From Gallionellales bacterium 39-52-133 (lineage in GTDB: Bacteria; Pseudomonadota; Gammaproteobacteria; Burkholderiales; Gallionellaceae): DNA of 64,000 nucleotides. Shown piece after piece: positions 8,189 to 16,840 of this stretch. Every line of letters starts with the position of its first letter. Position 1 is the first letter of the stretch. A program made the position numbers and the translations under genes. Where the stretch lies: NCBI GenBank assembly GCA_002278935.1, contig NCJL01000010.1, positions 1-64,000 on the forward strand. The letters run 5' to 3'. A model generated the notes under the pieces. It saw only the letters and a list, made by a program, of their open reading frames with translations. It was not told the origin of the DNA and made no database searches.

Positions 8189-9220
8189 ATGGAACTCAAA
8201 CTAATCCGCCCCGACGACTGGCATCTGCATTTGCGCGATGATGCGCTGATGCGCTCGGTTTTGCCCGATACCGCACGCCAGTTTGCACGTGCCATCGTTA
8301 TGCCCAATCTGCGTCCGCCGGTAACCACAACCGTACAGGCGCAAGCCTATCGCGAGCGCATCATGGCGGCGTTGCCTGCCGGCATGAAATTTGAGCCGCT
8401 GATGACGCTGTACCTGACCGACAATACCAGCGCGGAGGAAATACGCCGCGCAAAAGACAGCGGCCTGGTGCATGCGGTGAAATATTATCCGGAGGGTGCG
8501 ACCACCAATTCGGATGCGGGGGTCACCGATATGCGCAAGGCTTACCCTGCGCTGGAAGAAATGCAGCGCTGCGGCATGCCGCTGCTGGTGCATGGTGAAG
8601 TCACCGACCCGGCGGTGGATGTGTTTGATCGCGAAGCTGTGTTTATTGAGCGCGTTTTGCAGCCATTATTACGTGATCTGCCCTCATTACGCGTCATTTT
8701 TGAACATATCACCACCGCTGATGCGGTGCAGTATGTGCAGGAGGCGCCGGCGAATATTGCCGCTACGCTTACCGTGCATCACCTGCTGTATAACCGCAAC
8801 GCAATGTTTGCCGGCGGCATGCGTCCGCATTATTACTGCCTGCCGGTGCTGAAGCGCGAAACCCACCGTCAGGCACTGATGGCAGCCGCCATCAGCGCTA
8901 GCCCAAAGTTCTTTCTCGGCACCGACAGTGCGCCGCACGCGCAGCACACCAAAGAGAATGCCTGCGGCTGCGCCGGTATTTATTCCGCGCATAACGCGCT
9001 TGAGTTATACGCCGAAGCGTTTGAACAGGCGGGTGCGCTGGACCGGCTGGAAGGATTTGCCAGCTTCTTCGGTGCGGATTTTTATGGCCTGCCACGCAAT
9101 ACTTCAAGTGTTACCCTGCGCCGCGAGGAGTGGAAAGTGCCCGCCACACTGGGGTTTGGCGAGCACCAACTGGTGCCGTTGCGGGCGGGTGAAATGGTAA
9201 AGTGGAAACTGGTGGCTTAG
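8189..9220 (+). CDS. pyrC: Dihydroorotase, class II
   Basis: A 343-residue zinc hydrolase that cyclises N-carbamoyl-L-aspartate to dihydroorotate in pyrimidine synthesis. The first metal motif is [10 protein letters not shown] near the N-terminus. The carboxylated lysine lies in [15 protein letters not shown]. Further ligands are in PLLVHGEV and FEHITTADA, and the catalytic aspartate is in [14 protein letters not shown]. Length and motifs match E. coli PyrC (348). The next gene starts 9 bp downstream on the same strand, so they may be co-transcribed. Confidence 0.96.
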   Translation: MELKLIRPDDWHLHLRDDALMRSVLPDTARQFARAIVMPNLRPPVTTTVQAQAYRERIMAALPAGMKFEPLMTLYLTDNTSAEEIRRAKDSGLVHAVKYYPEGATTNSDAGVTDMRKAYPALEEMQRCGMPLLVHGEVTDPAVDVFDREAVFIERVLQPLLRDLPSLRVIFEHITTADAVQYVQEAPANIAATLTVHHLLYNRNAMFAGGMRPHYYCLPVLKRETHRQALMAAAISASPKFFLGTDSAPHAQHTKENACGCAGIYSAHNALELYAEAFEQAGALDRLEGFASFFGADFYGLPRNTSSVTLRREEWKVPATLGFGEHQLVPLRAGEMVKWKLVA

Positions 9221-9229
9221 AGCGCGCTT

Positions 9230-10351
9230 ATGCATGACAGATTTCTGATCCGACTTTTCTGGATGACACTGGCAGGCGCACTGCTGATTTTGCTGGCGCG
9301 CTATTTACCCCTGCTGGAAAGTACCTTTGCGCCTGAAGGTGCACCGCAAAGAGCCGTCACCGCACGTGGCGATCTTGCCGCAGATGAAAAGTCCACCATT
9401 GAACTGTTTGAAAAATCGAAAGATTCGGTGGTATTCATCACCACCCGCCAGCAAGTGATGGATTTCTGGACACGTAATGTCTTTTCGGTTCCGCGTGGTA
9501 CCGGCTCAGGTTTTATCTGGGATGAAGCCGGCAATGTGGTGACTAACTATCATGTGGTGGAAGGTGCCAGCGAGGCCTGGGTCAAACTCTCCGATGGCCG
9601 CGATTACCGTGCCGCACTGGTGGGTGCAAGCCCGCAGCATGATATTGCGGTACTGCGTATTGGCGTGGGTTTCAAGCGTCCGCCACCGGTGCCGATAGGC
9701 ACCAGCAGCGATCTCAAGGTGGGTCAAAAAGTATTTGCTATCGGCAATCCGTTTGGCCTGGACTGGACACTGACCAATGGAATTGTTTCCGCACTCGACC
9801 GTTCCCTTGGCGGTGATAATCGCACCATCATCGAGCATTTGATACAGACCGATGCAGCCATTAATCCCGGCAATTCGGGCGGTCCGTTGCTTGACTCCGC
9901 CGGGCGTCTGATCGGCATTAATACCGCAATCTACAGTCCGAGCGGCGCCTCGGCGGGAATAGGCTTTGCGGTGCCGGTGGATACGGTGATGCGCGTAGTG
10001 CCGCAAATTATCCGCAATGGCAAATATGTGAGTCCTTCCCTGGGTATTGAAGTCAATGATGCGATTAATCAAAGACTGGCATCAATATTGCAAGTTGAGG
10101 GTGTAGTGATACTCCGGGTTAACCGGGGTTCCGCGGCGGAAGCAGCGGGATTGCGCGGCGCAACAATTTATCGTGATGGCAGCATTACGCCGGGCGACAT
10201 CATTGTTGCTATTAATGGCAAGCCGGTGGATTCAGCGGCCAAACTGCTGGCCAGACTGGATGGATTTAAGGTGGGTGATGCGGTTGTACTGAGCGTGCTG
10301 CGCGAGAACAGGAAAGTCGAGATTGAGGTTGCTTTGCAGCCGGGTTCATAA
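9230..10351 (+). CDS. Membrane-anchored trypsin-like protease with one PDZ domain (DegS/DegQ-like)
   Basis: A 373-residue HtrA-family serine protease. A single N-terminal transmembrane segment (LFWMTLAGALLILLARYLPL) should anchor it in the inner membrane facing the periplasm. The catalytic triad is visible: His in TNYHVVEGA (about 107), Asp in HDIAVLRI (about 137) and Ser in NPGNSGGPLLD (about 216). One PDZ domain follows (about 265-370), with GDIIVAINGKPVDSAAKLL. One PDZ plus an anchor resembles DegS, which senses misfolded outer-membrane proteins. However, no RseA/RseB is nearby and many betaproteobacterial HtrA proteins have this form without a known role. It follows pyrC closely. Confidence 0.92.
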   Translation: MHDRFLIRLFWMTLAGALLILLARYLPLLESTFAPEGAPQRAVTARGDLAADEKSTIELFEKSKDSVVFITTRQQVMDFWTRNVFSVPRGTGSGFIWDEAGNVVTNYHVVEGASEAWVKLSDGRDYRAALVGASPQHDIAVLRIGVGFKRPPPVPIGTSSDLKVGQKVFAIGNPFGLDWTLTNGIVSALDRSLGGDNRTIIEHLIQTDAAINPGNSGGPLLDSAGRLIGINTAIYSPSGASAGIGFAVPVDTVMRVVPQIIRNGKYVSPSLGIEVNDAINQRLASILQVEGVVILRVNRGSAAEAAGLRGATIYRDGSITPGDIIVAINGKPVDSAAKLLARLDGFKVGDAVVLSVLRENRKVEIEVALQPGS

Positions 10352-10530
10352 GCAAGGATGGAATGGATTTCTGGGATACCATAGCATATAGCCGGTTAAT
10401 CATTAGGCGTTGATTGTTGCGAGAGTTACGCAAGGTACTAGATACTCGGGCTAATTGTGAATAAGGTTGAAGCGTAGGATAATCCACCGGTACAAGATTT
10501 TGCAGCACACCTGTCAGGTCCGGGATAAAT

Positions 10531-10716
10531 ATGTTTGTTGTAACACTTATAAAATTTATATCAAATTCCCTTAAAATCATCGGGATGGGTTTTTTTATAT
10601 ATTCAGCCTACAAAGGCACATTCAGTACCGGAAACTCTACAACGGTGTTTATCGGTGTTGCGGTTTTGACGGTCATTATCGTGATTACGCATATAGTTGA
10701 CGACATAAAGCATTAA
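10531..10716 (+). CDS. Small two-helix membrane protein, paralogue 1
   Basis: A 61-residue hydrophobic protein with two likely transmembrane segments separated by a conserved polar turn (AYKGTFSTGNSTTVFIG). It aligns without gaps to the protein at 10811-10999, with 24 of 61 positions identical by my count. That strongly supports both as real genes. I do not recognise the family. The ATG is preceded by a weak GGGATAA. Function is unknown. Confidence 0.65.
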   Translation: MFVVTLIKFISNSLKIIGMGFFIYSAYKGTFSTGNSTTVFIGVAVLTVIIVITHIVDDIKH

Positions 10717-10810
10717 ATTGTAAAAGCTGTGTGATTTAGCATCGTCAAAATAATTACAAAATTCAAATAATATAAGCATACGCATTCTGCGCGTGCAAGG
10801 GGAAGTATCA

Positions 10811-10999
10811 ATGAATGTCGAACTGATCGTTAATATTGTTTCCCAACTGTTGAAACTAGGCGGAATCATCTTCTTTATGTTTGCTGCTTATGACGGTACT
10901 TTTGGCGGACAGGGTTCCACCAGCGTATTTATCGGTACCGGTGTGCTGGTGCTGGTATTGGCGGGATCTTATGTCGTTGATAAAATTGGTCGTCTATAA
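10811..10999 (+). CDS. Small two-helix membrane protein, paralogue 2
   Basis: A 62-residue protein with hydrophobic segments at about 5-26 and 37-55 around the turn AYDGTFGGQGSTSVFIG. It is a tandem paralogue of the gene at 10531. The start ATG 10811 has AAGGGGAAG about 10 bases upstream, a good ribosome binding site. GC content is higher than that of paralogue 1. The two are separated by 94 bp and follow the HtrA-like protease. Function is unknown. Confidence 0.75.
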   Translation: MNVELIVNIVSQLLKLGGIIFFMFAAYDGTFGGQGSTSVFIGTGVLVLVLAGSYVVDKIGRL

Positions 11000-11134
11000 A
11001 TTAAAATTCAGTCATGCTGTAACAGCCTGTCGTTAAATTGTGAATTTTATTGCGGGCAGTTTGCATTATTTGATTGTGACACTCCTCTTGAACATTACTC
11101 CCATGCTGGACAGCCGTAATATCCTGCGCTTTTG

Positions 11135-11797
11135 ATGAATTCCGGCAGCCTTTACACCCCGCCACCCGATAGTGGCCTCGACCTTATCTACAGCGATAAA
11201 TATTTGCTGGCTGTCAGCAAGCCGGCAGGATTGCTGTCGGTACCCGGGCGCGGTGAAGATAAAGCAGACAGTCTGTCGACCCGGGTGCAGGCGAAATACC
11301 CCGATGCGCTGGTTGCGCATCGTCTTGACCGGGATACGTCGGGTTTGCTGATTTTTCCGCGCGGTGCGGCGATGCACCGGCAGATCTCGCTGATGTTTGA
11401 GAAGCGCGAGATGCAAAAGAGCTATGTCGCGGTGGTGATGGGCAAGCTGGCAAGACAGCAGGGCGAGATTGACCTGCCCTTGCTGGTCGATTGGCCCAAC
11501 CGTCCGCGGCATATTGTGGACACGGTTAATGGCAAGCCGTCGCAGACACGATTTCAGCTGTTGAGTTATGACGCCGGCGCAGACACCAGCCGTGTTGCGC
11601 TGGAGCCCCTTACAGGGCGCACGCACCAGTTGCGGGTGCATATGCAGGCCCTGGGACACCCAATTCTGGGGGATACCCTGTATGGCGGCAATGCAGATGG
11701 CCTCACCGCCCGGCTGCTTTTGCATGCCCACACGCTGGAGTTCAGCCACCCTGTGTCGGGCGATGTGCTCAAGCTTATAGCGCCATTACCTTTCTAA
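11135..11797 (+). CDS. rluA: RluA-family pseudouridine synthase
   Basis: A 220-residue RNA pseudouridine synthase. It has the catalytic motif HRLDRDTSGLLIF with the active-site aspartate, the N-terminal YLLAVSKPAGLLSVPG, and the C-terminal LTGRTHQLRVHMQALGHPILGD. The short length without an S4 domain matches E. coli RluA (219), which modifies 23S rRNA U746 and tRNA U32. Assignment of the exact target is by family resemblance. ATG 11135 is chosen over the TTG codon just before it. Confidence 0.85.
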   Translation: MNSGSLYTPPPDSGLDLIYSDKYLLAVSKPAGLLSVPGRGEDKADSLSTRVQAKYPDALVAHRLDRDTSGLLIFPRGAAMHRQISLMFEKREMQKSYVAVVMGKLARQQGEIDLPLLVDWPNRPRHIVDTVNGKPSQTRFQLLSYDAGADTSRVALEPLTGRTHQLRVHMQALGHPILGDTLYGGNADGLTARLLLHAHTLEFSHPVSGDVLKLIAPLPF

Positions 11798-11822
11798 TGC
11801 TCAATAAAGTGGCACTAAGTGG

Positions 11823-11828
11823 TAGAAT
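11823..11828 (+). promoter_or_regulatory. Possible -10 element for the ABC-F gene
   Basis: TAGAAT followed by GCGCGCC lies 44 bp before the ATG of the ABC-F gene. A convincing -35 hexamer was not found, so this is only a suggestion. Confidence 0.25.
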
Positions 11829-11871
11829 GCGCGCCTGATTTTTGTAAGGCACCATCCTAGAAACCTATCCC

Positions 11872-13467
11872 ATGTTATCCACTATCAATATCACCATGCA
11901 GTTTGGCGCCAAGCCGCTTTTTGAAAATGTCTCCGTGCGTTTTGGCGAAGGCAACCGATACGGCCTGATAGGCGCGAACGGTTGCGGCAAATCCACCTTT
12001 ATGAAAATTCTCGGTGGCGATCTGGAGCCCAGCTCGGGCCAGGTTGCGCTGGATAAAGGCGAGCGTCTGGGCAAGTTGCGCCAGGACCAGTTTGCGTACG
12101 AGGACAATCGCGTGCTGGATGTGGTGATGATGGGGCATGACGAAATGTGGGCGGTGATGTCCGAGCGCGATGCGATCTACGCCAATCCGGATGCCAGCGA
12201 GGAAGACTACATGCATGCCGCCAATCTGGAAGCGGCGTTTGCGGAATTTGACGGTTACACCGCCGAAGCACGCGCCGGCGAGTTATTGAATGGCGTGGGC
12301 ATTGCGCAGGAATTGCACAGCGGCCCGATGCGCGCGGTTGCGCCCGGTTTCAAGCTACGCGTATTGCTGGCGCAGGCACTGTTTGCCGATCCGGAAATTC
12401 TGCTGCTGGACGAACCCACCAACAACCTCGATATTAATACCATCCGCTGGCTCGAAGATATCCTCAACGCGCGCAACAGCACCATGGTGATCATCTCGCA
12501 CGACAGGCACTTTCTGAACAGCGTATGTACGCATATGTCCGATCTGGACTACGGCAAGATCACCACCTATCCCGGCACCTATGACGATTACATGCTGGCG
12601 TCAACACAGGCACGCGAGCAGCAATCCACCGATAATGCGAAAGCCAAGGAAAAAGTGGCCGAACTGAAAGCCTTCGTTGCGCGCTTCTCGGCCAATGCAT
12701 CGAAAGCCAAACAAGCGACTTCGCGCGCGCGCCAGATCGACAAGATCAAGATCGAGGATATCAAGCCTTCCAGCCGCCAGTATCCATACATGGTGTTTGA
12801 TTACGACGAGCGCGACAAGCTGCACCGCGTTGCAGTCGAGGTGGAAAAACTGAGCAAGGGTTTTGACAAGCCGCTTTTCTCAAATTTCAATTTCCGCGTG
12901 GATGCGGGCGAGCGCATTGCGATTATCGGTCCCAACGGTATCGGTAAAACAACACTGATGCGCATACTCGCAGGCGATCTGGAAGCCGATTTCGGCACGG
13001 TTAAATGGACGGATAAAGCCAAAATCGGCTATTTCGCGCAGGATCATGGGCACGATTTTGACAAGAATGAAGTGCTCACCGAATGGATGACGCAATGGCG
13101 CCGTCCGGGCGATGACGATCAGGCGGTGCGCAGTGTATTGGGCCGCCTGCTGTTCTCCGGCGACGATGTCAAAAAAACCGTCAAGGTGCTGTCCGGTGGT
13201 GAAAAAGGCCGCATGATGTTTGGCAAGCTGATGCTGCAAAAAAACAACGTGCTGTTGATGGACGAGCCGACCAACCACCTTGATATGGAATCAATCGAGT
13301 CGCTTAACTCCGGCTTGCTGGAATTTAAGGGCACGCTGATTTTCGTCAGCCATGACCGCGAATTTGTAACCTCGCTGGCGACACGCATTATTGAAATCAG
13401 CACCAAAGGCATTTCCGATTACCACGGCACGTATGAAGAGTACCTAAGAGATCAGGCTGCCGCATAA
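11872..13467 (+). CDS. ybiT: ABC-F family ATPase, YbiT type
   Basis: A 531-residue soluble protein with two ATP-binding cassettes and no membrane domain, acting on ribosomes in the ABC-F translation factor family. Cassette 1 has Walker [10 protein letters not shown] and [11 protein letters not shown]. Cassette 2 has GPNGIGKTT, the signature [15 protein letters not shown] and [11 protein letters not shown]. The interdomain linker is charged and helical (about 240-300). The first signature is degenerate ([15 protein letters not shown]), as in YbiT. YbiT's exact role is less settled than that of EttA. The gene stands alone on the plus strand. Confidence 0.9.
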   Translation: MLSTINITMQFGAKPLFENVSVRFGEGNRYGLIGANGCGKSTFMKILGGDLEPSSGQVALDKGERLGKLRQDQFAYEDNRVLDVVMMGHDEMWAVMSERDAIYANPDASEEDYMHAANLEAAFAEFDGYTAEARAGELLNGVGIAQELHSGPMRAVAPGFKLRVLLAQALFADPEILLLDEPTNNLDINTIRWLEDILNARNSTMVIISHDRHFLNSVCTHMSDLDYGKITTYPGTYDDYMLASTQAREQQSTDNAKAKEKVAELKAFVARFSANASKAKQATSRARQIDKIKIEDIKPSSRQYPYMVFDYDERDKLHRVAVEVEKLSKGFDKPLFSNFNFRVDAGERIAIIGPNGIGKTTLMRILAGDLEADFGTVKWTDKAKIGYFAQDHGHDFDKNEVLTEWMTQWRRPGDDDQAVRSVLGRLLFSGDDVKKTVKVLSGGEKGRMMFGKLMLQKNNVLLMDEPTNHLDMESIESLNSGLLEFKGTLIFVSHDREFVTSLATRIIEISTKGISDYHGTYEEYLRDQAAA

Positions 13468-13478
13468 ACAAAAATTTT

Positions 13479-13618
13479 TCCACAGATTTCACAGATTGGC
13501 ACCGATATATATCGAGTGGTTTGGAATGGATACTTGAGCAATTCTTGTTCTCATTTTCTTCTCGATATTGATAATGTTTATTTTTGTGTAATCTGTGTGA
13601 ATCTGTGAAATCTGTGGA
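13479..13618. repeat. Palindromic intergenic element, copy B
   Basis: The left arm TCCACAGATTTCACAGATT and the right arm (13590-13618), containing AATCTGTGAAATCTGTGGA, are inverted copies. The loop differs from those of copies A and C, so only the arms are shared. It fills the gap between the ABC-F gene and murI. Confidence 0.7.
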
Positions 13619-13645
13619 TTAACGCATTTTTACCAGGATTTACTT

Positions 13646-14446
13646 TTGCAAAAAACAGGTGCAATCGGTGTATTCGATTCGGGTGTGGGCGGCCTCTCGG
13701 TGCTGCGTCATATCCGCCAATTATTGCCCAATGAACGTCTGATCTACGTGGCCGATTCCGGCCATGTGCCATACGGCGACAAATCCAGAGAGTATATCGA
13801 AGCACGTTCTTTAACCATCGCCCGATTCCTGCAACAGCAGGGTGCAGAGGCGATTGTCATCGCCTGCAACACCGCGTCTGCTGCTGCTGCGGCAACTTTG
13901 CGCAACCAGTTTGACATGCCGATCATCGCGATGGAGCCGGCGGTTAAACCCGCTGTGGCGGCAACGCGCAATGGCATTGTGGGCGTGCTCGCCACCACCG
14001 GCACGCTGGCGAGTGCGCGCTTTGCCGCACTGCTGGAACGTTATGCCGGTGAAGTTGAAATTATCACCCAGGGCTGCCCCGGCCTGGTCGAGCAGGTTGA
14101 AGCAGGTGAATTGGCCGGCGCGCAAACGCGTGCACTGGTCGGGCAATATACCCGCCCCTTGCTGGCGCGCGGTGCAGACACGCTGATACTGGGCTGCACT
14201 CACTATCCCTTTCTTGCGGCTGTCATTGCAGATGTTGCCGGCGGCAATGTTGCGCTGGTTGATACCGGCGCCGCTGTTGCACGCCATTTGCAGCGGCGTA
14301 TTCAGGAAGAGCTTCCGTCACGAAAATCCGCTCATGCTACGGATGAATTTTTTACCAGTGGTGATGCAGGGCAAGCCTCGCGCATCATGTCGGCATTGTG
14401 GGGGGCTGATGTGGTGGTGAAGCAGTTGCCGCAGGAATTTATGTAA
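13646..14446 (+). CDS. murI: Glutamate racemase
   Basis: A 266-residue cofactor-independent racemase that makes D-glutamate for peptidoglycan. The two catalytic cysteine motifs are present: VIACNTASAAA and LILGCTHYPFL. The N-terminus GAIGVFDSGVGGLSVLRHI is canonical. The start is TTG 13646-13648 with AGGA upstream at 13634-13637; no ATG or GTG lies at a suitable place. The palindromic repeat ends only 27 bp upstream, so it may lie in the 5' leader. Confidence 0.95.
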   Translation: MQKTGAIGVFDSGVGGLSVLRHIRQLLPNERLIYVADSGHVPYGDKSREYIEARSLTIARFLQQQGAEAIVIACNTASAAAAATLRNQFDMPIIAMEPAVKPAVAATRNGIVGVLATTGTLASARFAALLERYAGEVEIITQGCPGLVEQVEAGELAGAQTRALVGQYTRPLLARGADTLILGCTHYPFLAAVIADVAGGNVALVDTGAAVARHLQRRIQEELPSRKSAHATDEFFTSGDAGQASRIMSALWGADVVVKQLPQEFM

Positions 14447-14453
14447 CAAGGAC

Positions 14454-15233
14454 CTAGAAAGAAAAGGACAGCCCCGTGCTGTAGAACACATCCCGTTGCT
14501 GCACAGTCTGTGGAGGCCTGGAATCAAAACTGACTTCCAGCGAAAGTTTCAAATCGAGTTTGTCATCCAGTTTCACCAGCATGGAAGCCTGTTCAAGCAG
14601 GCGGAAATTGACGGTATCACTGAGTGCGGGTTGGTAGTAGGTGTTATTTAACAGGCGTATCTGATCGTTAAGCTGATACTTCAATACCAGGTAAGCATTG
14701 CCGCGCCAACGTTCGATCTCCACCTGGTCGGTGGTGCCGGCCACGCTGGTAAGTGTCTCCCGCTCATGCAAGGCACCAAGACCGAGATACGCGGCAGATT
14801 TTTTGCTTTCCTCGAACAGCACCCAGCGCACGCCACCACCCAGCACTGTACGTTGCGTCAGGCGGGCAAAGGGATCCCTGCTGATTTGTGCGAAGCCCTC
14901 CACGCCCCATAGAGTACTAATTTGTGTGCGGTGGCGAAAATGAACAAAAGCATTGTCGGTATCGACCTGACCCAGACTTGTGCCATAGGCATATTGTATT
15001 TGCAGAAACTCGGTACGGTCTTCGTGCTGCCACAAATTTAACAGGTCAAGTTTGTTCCGGCTATATTCCGAGTTTCCACTGGAGCCGCTGGCCAGTAAAT
15101 CCAGCCGTGCATGAAAACCGTCTGTCGTCGGGCCTATGATGGCCTGCTCCAGATTCACAATGGCCTGTGCTGAAAATGAAATCAACAGCAGGGATATTGT
15201 TATAACTATTTGATTATATTGAATATTTTGCAT
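14454..15233 (-). CDS. DUF481-type putative outer-membrane protein
   Basis: A 259-residue exported protein with a hydrophobic signal (ITISLLLISFSAQA) and then alternating beta-strand-like sequence ending in aromatic YSTGLSFSF, typical of an outer-membrane beta-barrel. It resembles the DUF481/YdiY group: NKLDLLNLWQHEDRTEFLQI and RTVLGGGVRWVLFE. The start codon and residues 2-11 are encoded by an AT-rich dispersed repeat (15203-15229). No other good start exists downstream, and the N-region lacks the usual positive charge. It converges on murI with an 8-bp gap. Function is unknown. Confidence 0.75.
   Translation of the reverse strand: MQNIQYNQIVITISLLLISFSAQAIVNLEQAIIGPTTDGFHARLDLLASGSSGNSEYSRNKLDLLNLWQHEDRTEFLQIQYAYGTSLGQVDTDNAFVHFRHRTQISTLWGVEGFAQISRDPFARLTQRTVLGGGVRWVLFEESKKSAAYLGLGALHERETLTSVAGTTDQVEIERWRGNAYLVLKYQLNDQIRLLNNTYYQPALSDTVNFRLLEQASMLVKLDDKLDLKLSLEVSFDSRPPQTVQQRDVFYSTGLSFSF
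15203..15229 (+). repeat. AT-rich dispersed repeat, copy 2, at a gene start
   Basis: This copy contains TATTTGATTATATTGAATAT. On the minus strand it overlaps the first eleven codons of the DUF481-type gene. Confidence 0.75.
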
Positions 15234-15281
15234 TGAAATTTTAGCTTGGTCAGCTCATATGCACCGGCGTACCAGCTATTT

Positions 15282-15857
15282 TCATGCCAGCCATTTATCC
15301 AGCCTCAACAAGGTAAATGCTCCCATCACTGCAAAAATGCCCGCTGCTATGGCGTGAACCAGTCGCATCGGAATCTTCTCCGAGAATTTATTGCCCAGAA
15401 ATACGGCGGGTACATTGGCAAGCATCATGCCCAATGTTGTGCCTATGACGACCATTACAGGCGCCGCATAATGCGCAGCCAGTGCTATCGTGGCAATCTG
15501 GGTTTTGTCGCCCATTTCGGCGAGGAAGAAAGTAATGAAGGTCGCGCCAAACACGCCGAGCTTGCCGGCAATCTGCGCATCTTCATTATCCAGCTTGTCC
15601 GGTATCAGCATCCAGACCGCCATGGCGATAAACGACAGACCCAGCACCCAGCGCAAAATATCCGGGCCGACTACGGTGGTTATCCAGGCACCGAATGCCC
15701 CCGCCAGACCGTGATTGAGCAGGGTGGCCAATAAAATGCCAAGGATGATGGGCAGTGGACGCTTAAAACGCGCGGCCAGAATAAACGCCAGCAGTTGTGT
15801 TTTGTCGCCCATTTCGGCGAGGGTGACGATGCCGGTTGAAACCAGTAGTGCTTCCAT
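15282..15857 (-). CDS. GDT1/TMEM165 (UPF0016) family cation exporter
   Basis: A 191-residue inner-membrane protein of six predicted helices, two homologous halves each with the family motif: LAEMGDKTQLLAF near residue 13 and LAEMGDKTQIATI near residue 112. The acidic E-x-G-D-K-T motifs bind Ca2+ or Mn2+, and bacterial members export manganese. The ATG start begins MEALLVSTGIVTLAE. I looked for a yybP-ykoY manganese riboswitch upstream and did not see one. Confidence 0.92.
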   Translation of the reverse strand: MEALLVSTGIVTLAEMGDKTQLLAFILAARFKRPLPIILGILLATLLNHGLAGAFGAWITTVVGPDILRWVLGLSFIAMAVWMLIPDKLDNEDAQIAGKLGVFGATFITFFLAEMGDKTQIATIALAAHYAAPVMVVIGTTLGMMLANVPAVFLGNKFSEKIPMRLVHAIAAGIFAVMGAFTLLRLDKWLA

Positions 15858-15908
15858 TCTGTTCCCGAAAAAAATGTGTATCGGCGCGAGCCATTAAAAA
15901 CGATTTAA

Positions 15909-16129
15909 TCAGTTTCGTATCACATCACGCAGTTCATCCAGCGCAATAATCGGCGGCAGGCATTGTATGCCCCGGCAAAGCCACGCGGTAAGGTTGGCGT
16001 GCACAAGTTTGTCTTGCTCACGCGCGCAGCGCAGCGTGTCGTGTCGTCATTCCATGCATACCAGTCCACCGGATTATCCGCATGCTGTTGCAGGTAGGGG
16101 CTCATTTCCTGAAGGAGGCGGTTGCTCAT
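15909..16129 (-). pseudogene. Remnant of a DUF255/YyaL thioredoxin-domain protein with a large internal deletion
   Basis: The frame from ATG 16127-16129 encodes the canonical N-terminus of the YyaL/spermatogenesis-associated protein 20 family (NRLLQEMSPYLQQHADNPVD, then WYAW). After about 35 residues the homology breaks. In the next frame the sequence encodes a typical C-terminus of the same family (VHANLTAWLCRGIQCLPP) ending at TGA 15909-15911. Normal proteins are about 650-700 residues, so roughly 600 codons have been lost together with the reading frame. The catalytic thioredoxin-like core is gone. The event looks like one internal deletion, since both ends are well preserved. Confidence 0.85.
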
Positions 16130-16160
16130 GAGTGCCAAGTTCGAGAGCTATCCAGTCACA

Positions 16161-16679
16161 CTAGCGCTTAAGGATCTTCCTGAGTGTACGTCTCCAGTAA
16201 AAGCCGAGCACGACAGCAAGAATAGCAAAAAGCATAGCGCTGATCGCCAGACCAAGACGTATATTTTTGGCCAGTTGAATTTGTTTCAGGCCGCGCTCAA
16301 GCTTCAGCTCTCCGGCGTCAATGCGCTTTTCGCCGGCGCTAACTTTGTTCTCGCCGGCGGCAATCTGGCTTTCGCCGTCGGCGATCTGTTCCCTGGCATC
16401 TTCAAAGCCTTTCCCGCCCTGCAGCAGCTTGTCAGCCAGCACCAGGAAAAAGTTGTCTTCAGCCTGTTCGTATTCTTGCTTGCCCTCCAGCAATTCCTGC
16501 TTGCCGGCTTCCAGTTTTATCTTGCCTTCATCTAGTGCCAGTTGCCCCTTATCAAGCTGAATTTGACCAGCCGCAATTTGTTTGTCACCTGCACTGATTT
16601 TGTCAGAGAGATACAAATAGCCGCCCGCTGATGCAACAGCTAACAGAATGATCAGCAGCAGTGTGATTATTTTTCCCAT
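16161..16679 (-). CDS. Membrane protein with glycine-marked heptad repeats
   Basis: A 172-residue protein with a transmembrane segment at each end (about 4-23 and 145-163) and a basic C-terminus (YWRRTLRKILKR). Between them are two blocks of seven-residue repeats of the form hydrophobic-x-x-Gly-x-x-x. Block 1 runs from ISAGDKQ through IAAGQIQ, LDKGQLA, LDEGKIK, LEAGKQE and LLEGKQE. Block 2 has IADGESQ, IAAGENK, VSAGEKR, IDAGELK and LERGLKQ. A linker of about 25 residues joins them. The blocks could form an antiparallel helical hairpin on one side of the membrane. Similar Gly heptads occur in YhgE/Pip proteins, but there is no other similarity. ATG 16679 is chosen for the clean transmembrane start. 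Confidence 0.7.
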   Translation of the reverse strand: MGKIITLLLIILLAVASAGGYLYLSDKISAGDKQIAAGQIQLDKGQLALDEGKIKLEAGKQELLEGKQEYEQAEDNFFLVLADKLLQGGKGFEDAREQIADGESQIAAGENKVSAGEKRIDAGELKLERGLKQIQLAKNIRLGLAISAMLFAILAVVLGFYWRRTLRKILKR

Positions 16680-16743
16680 GAAGTGATCCTTGGCAGTATG
16701 TTGATACAACAACGTTGAGGTTGAACAGGAAAAATTCAACTTA

Positions 16744-16785
16744 TAAAAAAACGAAGCCCGCTTGTAATGTGATCAGCGGGCTTTT
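16744..16785 (-). terminator. Intrinsic terminator of the CZB-like gene
   Basis: On the minus strand AAGCCCGCT pairs with AGCGGGCTT across a 12-nt loop and is followed by CG and a run of seven T. It lies downstream of the gene at 16841-17260. Confidence 0.8.
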
Positions 16786-16840
16786 AGGCTTTGTGGAACC
16801 TCATTAAGTTGAAAATTTCAAATAACAGCGCAGCAAATAT

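Noticed and set aside
15858..15908. Possible yybP-ykoY manganese riboswitch before the GDT1-type exporter
   Set aside because: Too little non-coding sequence and no recognisable aptamer core.
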